DNA of 64,000 nt, taken from NCBI RefSeq assembly GCF_001039355.2, contig NW_019774491.1, positions 16,630 through 80,629 of the forward strand. Direction: 5' to 3'. The notes beneath the pieces were generated by a model, which did not search any database, had not been told where the DNA came from, and saw only the letters and a list, made by a program, of their open reading frames with translations. Source of the DNA: Lingula anatina. Taxonomy: Eukaryota > Brachiopoda > Lingulata > Lingulida > Lingulidae. Numbering within the stretch: position 1 is the first letter of the stretch; each line of letters starts with the position of its first letter. The position numbers and the translations under genes were made by a program. Shown piece after piece: positions 39,901-51,900 of this stretch.

Positions 39901-42900
39901 TATTAATAATCATAAAAAGCACCTCACCTAATCTGTACAACCATCGTTTGTAAAAAGTCTTAATTAAGAACAGAATCTAATCTAGATGTTAAAAATAGAT
40001 AAGTTATTTATCTGTTGAAAATTTGAAATATAAAATTATTTTAAACAGAAGAAACATATAAAAATTAGACAATAAATCCAGATTAAAAAAGGATATAAGG
40101 AGGAAAGTTGAAATCTAATGCTTTTTGAAAGATGTATATAAGACTAGTATATTTTAACTAAATCAAATTTCTGCTAAACTATGTAAAAACAAGGACTACA
40201 CAAAAAACACCATTATTAATAAGCATGAGATCACAATTAAAGCAAATTCATTAAAAAGAGGGCATTTTTACATATATCTGTTTAGAGCATGCTTTAATTG
40301 TTATGACAATGACTTTATGGAACATCAGTATTTCTTGGCATTTTCACTCTCTCCTCTCAATATAGCTGGTTTGGGCCACTGATATTGTTTAAGAAAATAA
40401 AAATTTAATAGTCTACTATAACTTTATATGCTCATTCACAAATCAAACAACGTATGCTACAGATAGTACAGAATGCAAAAATAATCAGTGACTGAACAAA
40501 ATAAAGGTTAAAATAAGGATTAATTCAGTTTAATATAACACATGTCTTTAAGGTTCTGAAATGGAGTAAAAAAAATAAGAGACAACAAAGAGTTTGCAGT
40601 CTGACAAAAATAATCCATCATCACCAACAGCTGTCAATTCCTTATAATGAATTCTCCCACAATCAGTACAGCGAGGTCACAGCAAAACAGGGTCAAGGTC
40701 AAATATCAAATTAAGGTCAAGGCTACTCCATGGTCAATAACAATGTCAAGGTTATTTTAAAAGTTAGGGCCAGGCCAAAGTTGACATTTTTCTAAAAGCC
40801 CACATTGACAGGAGCGGAATACTGCTACACAAACTTCTATAAGCTGAGGATAGGACATGAAGGCAGCCATCCGGGTATGTCAGCAGTAAAGTGTCATCTA
40901 CAACTCTTCCTAATTCCGCCACATCTGCATGCATTTTAATAAAGCAGAAAACTGACAGGCAAACATGTTATGAACAGTATTTTTTTTTTCAAAACAAATA
41001 CTGTCCTTTGGTCATTTTCTGTTAGATAGAAGGCAAAACTCTATTTCAAGTTTTCTCAATGACAATTAGAAAAATAAAAATCAAAAATGATGAGAAGAAC
41101 ATATTTGCCTTTCAATGACAGGAAGGTTATGCTTACAGATAAATCTAAGCATGCCCATTAAATAAATTCATGATGTATGACATCCTCTGAGAAGGGAGAC
41201 AGGGAAACAGTAAAAAGAATTTCCTTATGCCCTGCTGTTAGCCTTAAGTAGCTTTACAATTTGAAATATTTGTTTAGAAGATATGTACCTTAGTAGTCTA
41301 ATCGACTGTAGTGATTATATCTTAAATCAAAGATAAAAATTTCAAAATCAAATTGGATTTAGTTTACTTACTAAATCAAGCACCTAAGGTAAGATTCTTT
41401 GGGTTTTTCCTTAATCATTGTTCTAAAATGTCTTATTTAAATTATTTTGGAAAAAAAATGTTGCTTAAAATTTAGAGAAACTTCAAAACATTGTAATTTC
41501 ATGTGACTGTTAAGCTACCCAGGCTATCATTTGGCAGACATGATACGTGATTTAAGCATAATTACCTCCAAATCATACGAGGGTAAATCCTCTAATACCT
41601 CCTAATGTTCAGGGGTAGAAAAAAAAGGAGGAAATGGTGTCATGGTCAGCAAGGTCGGTTCAAGGTCAAAGGTAGATATTAAATAATTTACTTATGCCTC
41701 TACACATGAATAGACATGGCAATAATGGCGGGTACTAAAGTGTATTATGTAGTATATTAAATATAATATTGTAGCAGATGCTAAAGCTTTAAAAAAATAC
41801 AATTTTCACTGTTCACAGTTTTAGTGGCAATTCACTCTCTATAATTTGAAATTCTGGGAACCAAGGCAGCACCTTTTGAGGAAACAGAACTATGTTGTTC
41901 ATATAACAAATTTTTTAAAAACCTTTAAATTCAACCCTTACAAAACAAAACTTGGACCAATAAACAAACATCTCAGCAATTCTTCTGATTTCAGTGATAA
42001 TGACAAAATAGTTTAAAAACTAAAGGTACTCTAAAAAAACAGGAAAATAAAGTTACTAAAAGGAAACCTTAAATGGTGCAAGGTACTTGATGCACAGAGG
42101 AAACTGAATATATAAAAACACTTCTTCAGTTGTATACACACAGGGGTTAAAAGCTGCAAGAGAGATAGATATCCCTTTCACATGTGTAGCAATATACCAG
42201 CTCTTTTATGGTAAAAATAATACATCTGAAAGTATCCAACTTTGATATTATAAAAACACTCATCAATTTTGTCTCTAAATGATACTCATCTAAACAGCTC
42301 CACCTCTCAACAATGTGAAGATGGTTTCAGATATATGTAAAATTCACTTTCTGTCTACCTCAAATATTGTTCATTTACCACTAGCAATCAAATTAAATTA
42401 CTAAAGGACCAGTTACCTACTGAAATAAGAAATACAATACTGGGGCAGTTAATGATTAAGAATATGGAGGTTTTAAAATTTTGGCACCCGAGACTCAACA
42501 CCAGATGGAGCCTAAACCAGATGTACACATTTTGTTCCATTTCATACCTGTTCTACATATAATCAATGAATAAATGGCATAAAAAAGAATATTATAATAA
42601 AATGGTAATCTGAACTTTCACAAATTATGCAGTGAGTAGCCACAATGTTGTTATAATAACAGTGTTAATTCACTAAATCTGCCTTTCTCCCTTCTTTATT
42701 GTCCCCTCTACCTTCATCTCCAATTTCTCAAGCTCCTTTTTCTTGGTCCTCATTATCTTCTGCAGTCTCACGGCATCCTTATAGATTCTGGACTCATCTG
42801 TGTTGTACTGCTGGGCATTTCTAAACATCAGCTCAAAATCTGAGGACAACTCTTCCAGGCAGCTGTACTTCCCTTGCTAGAAAGTGGGAACAAATCCATC

Positions 42901-45900
42901 ACTGTGAAGCACATTTCTTATAAATATATATTGCTACGATTTTTGATTGGGAAAATGCCTTGGTTTACTTGTACTCGAGTTGTATAGAGATAATTTACTG
43001 ATTCAATAAACACCTGCTTAGTGAGATGCAGGAAATGTGATAAAAACTGCACATGTCCAGTAAATACAGGCAGATAAATACAGTTAGGGGTTAAATATTT
43101 CCTGACCCTTAATCCCTGAAGAAAGTGATTTGATAGAAACAGAAATATTGGAGTGCAAATGACTATTAGAATACCGACTTTAGCTGTTGTTGAAGAAAAT
43201 TTTATTTAAACTGAATAATAAGGACAATGTTAATAATATTTTACAATTGCCTCACCCTTATCTTTTTCCTGATCTGCATCATAGCCATTGGATGATGAAT
43301 TTCCTCATAGTAATCAGGGTAGAACCTAACAAATAGACAGCATAAAGCTGAAAACATTTCACAACACTTTTGATAACTTTCTGCATTTTATAAAAAAGAC
43401 GTAATGAAAATAAACATGTGACAAAAATACAAAAAGTTGCACATTTTACATTAAATCTTTAATATGCCCAAAATATTCCTCAAATGAAATGAACCACTAA
43501 CTAATCCTTAAAATTTTTGTTTGTATGCATGTTTTTGTAGACAATACAGAAATTATGTCAATCTTAATTTCAGAGTCACAACTGATTGAGACAAAGCAGA
43601 AACGATGAATGTCATTGTTTAAGATTTGAAACTGTGAGTGTTTTAGCCAGGGCCCAAAATTTTAGTCTGAACACAGTCAAAAAGGAAAATAAAAACAGCA
43701 ACACACCTTCTGTTGGGCAACTTCAAGAAGGGGTCTGCCAATCCCTGGCCTAAGGAGTTCTTGGCATTCTTCACTGCATTAAACAGCACCCACTGCACAG
43801 TTTCCTCTGGTTCTGTCACAGAGCCCTCCTCTGCTGAATCCTCCTCATAATCCATCTGACTGAGCTGGTCATGACAGCTGGCTATCTCACTCAGCTCCTC
43901 CTCTTCATCCTCGGGGTACTTCAGGGCTGCACAGATGGCAGAGAGTCTTGGTCCTGGGTTCCTCTTTGGCCTGTAAAGAAAAATATATGTTATCAGTCAG
44001 ATATAACTGATTTAAACATCAGTTGCTAACTATTTTTGTAAAAATGCCATTGAATCTGAACATGAAAAATCGAAATGAACAACAATGATTAGTAAAAACT
44101 TGAAGGTATAACAACAATTGAAAAACATTTTAACATTCAACCAAACGCAAGTTTTAGTAGGGAGTATTGAGTTTGCCAAAAGCAGTAGAAGGAAGTTTTG
44201 GCCTGGCTTTCTTTTGGGGCTAAAAATACAAAAGAAAAGAAAACTGCAAATTAAAAGGAAACTCTGTAAGAATGATGCTGAAGTACTTCAATATCTGGAA
44301 ATATCTTATTTGAAAAACTTAAAAATTGTTGTCAAGCTGTCTGGCAATCTCTGACCTGCAAAAAAAAACAAAACATTCAACTCAAAAAGTTGGTTAGTAC
44401 AAAACTGTTTTTTTGAATAATGGTTTTTCATTATACCTTCTGTAAAACTTTTTCTGTTTCACTACTAAGAACCTCTTCGACCTAAAAATGAGAAAATGTA
44501 AATCAAAAATACTGACTGGTCAAAACCAGTTTGTTAAAACGTGATCTAATATGGGTTCTTGAGGGTTAAAAGGTATGGCAGTCTTTGACAAGGGTTTAAT
44601 GAAGTATACAGCCTGGCATAGGTTTACAAAATGACACAATTGTTTGTATGGGTTTACAAGACAATAGAGTTTTCAAAGTAGGTTAAAAATTCCAATAGTT
44701 TTTGACGCAAGTTTTTTATGCAGTTTAGAACCAGAATAACACTGCAATATATCAAGATGGCAAGACAGGAGTGCATTTTTGCCCCTCAATCATTTGTTTA
44801 AAATCCAGAATATTTCTCTTCCGTTTACCTGGTAGATCTTCCTGCACTTCTATCAGAATTGCACAACTCATTCTTCTTGGATTTTACCAGTTTCTTCAAC
44901 ATCACTGCATCCTGAAAATGTATTTCATATCTTTGGATGTTGTTGTGTTCTCTTTGTCTTGTAATAACATACTAAGAAGATATAAGATATAGTACATTTT
45001 GAACCAAGAAAAAATTGTGACTGAAATAATTGACTTGCATGTAGACTTTAAAATTGCTCAAAATCTAAACTCACTGCACTCGTATCGAAAAAAGAACCAG
45101 TGGCCAAATTCTGTGGTCTTTATCTTACTTATTTCAAATTGTCTTACATAATCATAAAATTGTGAGAAATCTACATTTTCGCTGCAAGAAAATATTTCTT
45201 GTTCTGCTCACCCTTAACCTTAATAATGATTCTGAAGTTTGTATACCTTATAAATGAAGGAACCTGGTTCGTTGAAAGTTTTAGCATTGCTGACCATGGT
45301 GAGCAAATCTTTTTCTAACTCATCCACACTCTTGTATTCATGACTCTGGATCTTCATGGCTATCTGCTTCAAGTCTATTGGATCCTTAATGACGTCATAG
45401 TATTCAGGGTATTTCTACAAGATATGAAGATATGAAAAATTCTTTAAAAATATTTGTTAGACAAAATATCAATTACTTATTAAAATTCTGTAGACAGAGA
45501 GAAATCTACATTGTTCATCCGACATTACCCTTTAAAAATATAACATCGAAAAGTTCAACAATATGTCAGTCTTGCATTAAGTGCTAAATAATGCACTGTC
45601 CATGAGCCTAATATACAAGATAGCAAGCTCAATTTAAGAGATAACATAACCAGCATCCCATGACATTTTATCAATCTTCTTCATAGAGACAGAGACAGAT
45701 ATGACGCCTGACAGGAAAACTCACTGTTCTAGAAGGCAGCAACTGAAAGAGATCAGCAACATTCCTTTCTCCATTCTTAGCATTCATGACAGCTGAGAAG
45801 AGCCATTCAAGCTGACTCTCTAACTCCTCCTCTGCTACAAGATCCCCCCTCTTCTCTGGGACTGGAGTACTCTGGAAAATAGATTGAATTGTTATCATCA

Positions 45901-48900
45901 CCCTAGGATCACTTTTAATATTGGATTACACACCAAATGCCAAAAGTATTCTTATTTGAAGACAGAAAACGTAAAGAAGAACAATAATGAATAAAAACAT
46001 CTTGACCAAAAATTCATCAATGACAGGAATAAAAAAATGTCTTCAAAAAATTGAGTGCTAAGTTTAGCTTGTAAAAGACTGGCATTAATACCTATGTCTT
46101 ACCTCTTTAACTGAACGTCTGCTCTCTTTTGACCTATCTCTTCCTTTCTTCTTCTCCCTTTTTTCACTGTGTTCCTCCTTCCTGCTGTCTTCTTCTGTCT
46201 CCTGACCTCCATCTTCTGCTTCATTCTCTTCCTCTTCATCCTCAGCTGATGACTCAGCCTTCTCCTTACTTTTCTCCACTTTATCATCTGTCTTGCTGTC
46301 CACTGCTTCTTTCTCTCCCTCTTCCTCTTCCACTTCCTCTTCCTTCTCTTCATCTTCTTCCTCCTCTTCCTCTTCATCCTCCTCCTCTTCTTCATCTTCT
46401 TCTTCTTCTTCCTCCTCCTCCTCTTCTTCTTTTTCACTTGCTGTGGAAATACGGCGACTTCTTCGCCGTGTTGTTGTAGGTGTCTGCTCACCAAATGCAG
46501 CAGCAATCAGAGCGTTTTTGGAGTCTTGGTAGACCTCCCACATATCGCAGGCGTCTTGGTATTCTTGACTGCTTTTCTGAAAAACAATTGGACAAAAACG
46601 TGAAAGTTTATCAAAATAAAAGATTTAGTATTTTTGATTCATTCCGGGAATTCATACAAAATTAAAACAAAGTTAACTTAAAAGAAAAACCTTTTCAGGT
46701 ATGGAGAAGATACAATAATTAGTTTTCTAAATAATGTGGACTCGCAATCCAGCTATACAGTTCTAATTTGTTCCTGAAATAATCTGCATTTCTCTAGGCT
46801 CTTTCAGGCAAAAATATATGTCTAAACAAAAACTGGTTCCTGTCAAAGCCGCTTTGGAATTAGACTCACCTTGTAATAAGCCTTAGCATTGCTGACCAAA
46901 AGTTCAACATCAACTGTCAGCTGCTCAATGTCTTCATACTCATCTGTCTTCAGCTTCTGCTGTATCTTCAACATGTCAATTGGTTGAGAGACAACATCAT
47001 AGTAGTCAGCAGCAGCCCTGTAGAAAAGGATATATATTGTTCACTTAAGATATAGTATTTGGGAATATCCAGTCCATGATCATGTTAGACACTATTTCTG
47101 GGACTGACTGAAAGATTCAACATAAAACTTGTGCAAAATGTTTTTGTTTATTTAAAGTACAACTAGGCCACTATTACTAGTAAAATAAATGTTGGTTTTC
47201 TTAGTTGTTTTTTTTTTTTCACTTTGCATATATTTCAGCTTTCAGAATAGTTGGTTTGATCTGGTGAGGCTTACAAGTCCAAGCGACCATGTGCTGTAAA
47301 CCTAAATTGAACAGCTGGTGTCCCTTGCGTGCCTCCATTGTCCAAGGAGGTGCAAAAAAAGGCAAGGATCTGCCATGTTATAAAAAAATGAAAGACTGTT
47401 TCCATGGTAACTCTTTGGGTACCACACAAAGTATCATTTCAGGTAAATCTCTTCTTCTTTCTTAAATTTATGAAAAAGTATTGGCATCCCTTTGAAAACT
47501 GCAGATTGTGCCGAAATTTTATTTTCTCTCAGTCATTTATTACTGACTTATAGTTCTAAAATATAATATCAATTNCCACGTTAAAAACGAGAATTCCGGA
47601 ACAAAATATAGTACCAGAAAATTTTATAACTGGACGCAAAAAACCGGAATTCCGGTAAAAACCGGAAGACTAGCATCCCTGCATGTAGACTTTAAAATTG
47701 CTCAAAATCTAAACTCACTGCACTCGTATCGAAAAAAGAACCAGTGGCCAAATTCTGTGGTCTTTATCTTACTTATTTCAAATTGTCTTACATAATCATA
47801 AAATTGTGAGAAATCTACATTTTCGCTGCAAGAAAATATTTGTTGTTCCACTCACCCTTAACCTTAATAGTGATTCTGAAGTTTGTATACCTTATAAATG
47901 AAGGAGCCTGGCTCGTTAAAAGTTTTAGCATTGCTGACCATGGTGAGCAGATCTTTCTCCAACTCATCCACACTCTTGTATTCATGACTCTGGATCTTCA
48001 TGGCTATCTGCTTCAAGTCTATTGGATCCTTAATGACGTCATAGTATTCAGGGTATTTCTACAAGATATGAAGATATGAAAAATTCTATAAAAATATTTG
48101 TTAGACAAAATATCAATTACTTATTAATATCCTGTAGACAGAGAGAAATCTACATTGTTCATCCGACATTACCCTTTAAAAATATAACATCGAAAAGTTC
48201 AACAATATGTCAGTCTTGCATTAAGTGCTAAATAATGCACTTTCCATGAGCCTAATATACAAGATAGCATGCTCAATTTAAGAGATAACATAACCAGCAT
48301 CCCATGCCATTTTATCCATCTTCTTCATAGAGACAGAGACAGATATGACGCCTGACAGGAAAACTCACTGTTCTAGAAGGCAGCAACTGAAAGAGATCAG
48401 CAACATTCCTTTCTCCATTCTTAGCATTCATGACAGCTGAGAAGAGCCATTCAAGCTGACTCTCTAACTCCTCCTCTGCTACAAGATCCCCCCTCTTCTC
48501 TGGGACTGGAGTACTCTGGAAAATAGATTGAATTGTTATCATCACCCTAGGATCACTTTTAAGATTGGATTACACACCAAATGCCAAAAGTATTCTTATT
48601 TGAAGACAGAAAATGTAAAGAAGAACAATAATGAATAAAAACATCTTGACCAAAAATTCATCAATGACAGGAATAAAAAAATGTCTTCAAAAAATTGAGT
48701 ACTAAGTTTAGCTTGTAAAAGACTGGCATTAATACTTATGTCTTACCTCTTTAACTGAACGTCTGCTCTCTTTTGACCTATCTCTTCCTTTCTTCTTCTC
48801 CCTTTTTTCACTGTGTTCCTCCTTCCTGCTGTCTTCTTCTGTCTCCTGACCTCCATCTTCTGCCTCATTCTCTTCCTCTTCATCCTCAGCTGATGACTCA

Positions 48901-51900
48901 GCCTTCTCCTTACTTTTCTCCACTTTATCATCTGTCTTGCTGTCCACTGCATCTTTCTCTCCCTCTTCCCCTTCCACTTCCTCTTCCTTCTCTTCATCTT
49001 CTTCCTCCTCTTCCTCTTCATCCTCCTCCTCTTCTTCGTCTTCTTCTTCCTCCTCCTCCTCTTCCTCTTCTTCTTTTTCACTTGCTGTGGAAATACGGCG
49101 ACTTCTTCGCCGTGTTGTTGTAGGTGTCTGCTCACCAAACGCAGCAGCAATCAGAGCGTTTTTGGAGTCTTGGTAGACCTCCCACATATCGCAGGCGTCT
49201 TGGTATTCTTGACTGCTTTTCTGAAAAACAATTGGACAAAAACGTGAAAGTATATCAAAATAAAAGATTTAGTATTTTTGATTCATTCCGGGAATTCATA
49301 CAAAATTAAAACAAAGTTAACTTAAAAGAAAAACCTTTTCAGGTATGGAGAAGATACAATAATTAATTTTCTAAATAATGTGTGGACTCGCAATCCAGCT
49401 ATACAGTTCTAATTTGTTCCTGAAATAATCTGCATTTCTCTAGGCTCTTTCAGGCAAAAATATATGTCTAAACAAAAACTGGTTCCTGTCAAAGCCGCTT
49501 TGGAATTAGACTCACCTTGTAATAAGCCTTAGCATTGCTGACCAAAAGTTCAACATCAACTGTCAGCTGCTCAATGTCTTCATACTCATCTGTCTTCAGC
49601 TTCTGCTGTATCTTCAACATGTCAATTGGTTGAGAGACAACATCATAATAGTCAGCAGCAGCCCTGTAGAAAAGGATATATATTGTTCATTTAAGATATA
49701 GTACTCAGGATTATCCAGTCTATGATCACGTTAGACACTATTTCTCGGACTGACTGAAAGATTCAACATAAAACTTGTGCAAAATTTTTTTTTTTTTAGT
49801 AACTAGTCCGCTATTACTAGTAAAATAAATGTTGGTTTTCTTAGATTTTTTTCACTTTGCATACATTTCAGCTTTCAGAATAGTTGGTTTGATTTGGCGA
49901 GGCTTACGAGGCACAGACTAGCTGGTATCCTCCATTCTCCAAGGAGGTGCAATAAAAGGCAAGGATCTGCCATGTTATAAAAAAATGAAAGACTGTTTCC
50001 ATGGTAACTCTTTGGGTACCACACAAAGTATCATTTCAGGTAAATCTCTTCTTCTTTCTTAAATTTATGAAAAAGTATTGGCATCCCTTTGAAAACTGCA
50101 GATTGTGCCGAAATTTTATTTTCTCTCAGTCATTTATTACTGACTTATAGTTCTAAAATATAATATCAATTATTATGAATAATAATAAATCACCTTCTTT
50201 TTGGAACTCTTATAAATGATTCACACAGAATTCTTCCATCATCTGTCTTGAATGTTCTTATGATGTCATACAGTTCCTGACAGATCTGGACCTATCAAAA
50301 ATAGAGATACAAATGAACATTTTTCTCCAGTAAAAAACAATCTGATTGGTTAAAATACCTCAGAGTCACTCTGTTGGTCGCTTATATTATTTGCCTGCAA
50401 TAGTTTCATGTTAAAAATATTGTGAAATGTTAGTACAAGCAATGAGCAAGTGAATGAAATACAGTGAAACTTGTTCAGCATTAAAGAAAGAAAAATGAAG
50501 ATAATAATATCTTCTGTCAGGAATAAAAAATAAAAACCAAATATCAAATTCACACAGTGTCAAGGGACATATGTTGGGAGACATTTAGCAATTATCATCA
50601 CCCAAACGCTGACTGTTGGCCTTCATGAAATTTGATTTATCAGGAATTGTTTTGCTTTTACTCTTACTATGTAGAAATGCATGGAAAGAAGAAACAATTT
50701 CACGTTTGCTTTTTTATAACAGAGGCATTCCTGAGATAACATTCAGTGGCCATCTTAAGTGGACATCGTATTTTTTATGTTCAAATATAATTATAAAACT
50801 GTTAAAAGGATAACTTTGTGCAGATTGTTTATAAACTAGAAAAAACTCGCTTTTTTTACTTCGATCAAGAGAAGATGGCAAAAAAGTTAGGAGTAAATGC
50901 AAAAAAGTATATAACTGATTATATCTATATATATATACAGAAAGAGATTTCAGTAAAAGAAAAGCACATTTACAAAGAAACAGTTTTTACTGAAATAACA
51001 AGTAAAGCAGTGACTTGAAGCAGAATGAAGGCGATTCCTTACATCCACGGATACTAATCAAATGAATAAAATTAGAACACACTAGTATAGTGCAAGCATT
51101 CATCTTAGTACGAAATAAAAAGATTATTCATTGCAATCACATTGATACGCCTCAGCAACAGTGAAGTGCTATACCTATAAAGCAAACAGAACCTAAATAA
51201 ACATATTTCACAATTAACATGCTACATGTTGCTTAAGCAACATGTTACAGTTAATATTACTCTATAAACAATAAGAGTATAAGTTCTTTTTTATTCTGAA
51301 AACTTTTCAGTGTCTCTTCTTCACCGCTAAATGCTTATTCTTGTACTCAAATTCTAGAATTTTGGTGTGCAAAATGACGATGATAATTTAATCTATCTGG
51401 GTGAACTACTGAATCAACAATGGATATGAAGTCAACACCCAACAATTCAACTAGCTAATCTAATAGTAAGCTACAGCTACATGCACTGCAAGTACTTAAA
51501 AAGGATACCCAAAATGAGTACATTTAGTACAAACTGAACACATTGGCACTAACCCATAACTCATTCTTTAAGTCTAACACTGAAATTTGATCAAAAATCA
51601 GAATCTGCTCATACACGGTGCAGATTAGGCTAAAGCCACCACAGGTACATTTCTGCTCTTATGAGCACTATTACACATTGGTTCTTCAAACATGGCTTTT
51701 TTTTTTCTTTGATATTATTCAAGACAACCATTCCATGGCAAAGTGACCACCCAAATAATAAATAATAAAATCTGTGATGCACCCTTAATTTGAAGGTAAT
51801 AATTAAGTCTGAATACAACTTCTATGAGTTTTGGAACTTAGAAAATATGTTACTTACTATAATATAACTTACTATAGCAGATGTGTAGCAGAAAGGTAGC

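Larger units (their letters stand above)
38661..42711 (-). other. PBRM1 4.05-kb intron with assembly gap
   Basis: Intron between the bromodomain 3 and bromodomain 4 exons. It contains the 216-N gap with duplicated flanks and an AGGTCA-rich stretch near 40672-40752. Otherwise it is AT-rich sequence with no recognised exon, RNA gene or transposon protein. Confidence 0.85.

Noticed and set aside
46129-46479. Long plus-strand Leu/Pro/Ser-rich frames opposite the acidic PBRM1 exon
   Set aside because: Reverse translations of the GAA/GAG repeat. The minus-strand Glu/Asp frame is the one joined in phase to bromodomain exons.
45036-50171. Extra bromodomains, i.e. a genuine eight-bromodomain polybromo
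   Set aside because: The duplicated block cannot be spliced twice in frame and the copies meet at an N, so six bromodomains is the supported count.
51224-51245. 22-bp perfect palindrome acatgttgctt/aagcaacatgt
   Set aside because: Real but short. Palindromes of this size are not remarkable in AT-rich intron DNA.
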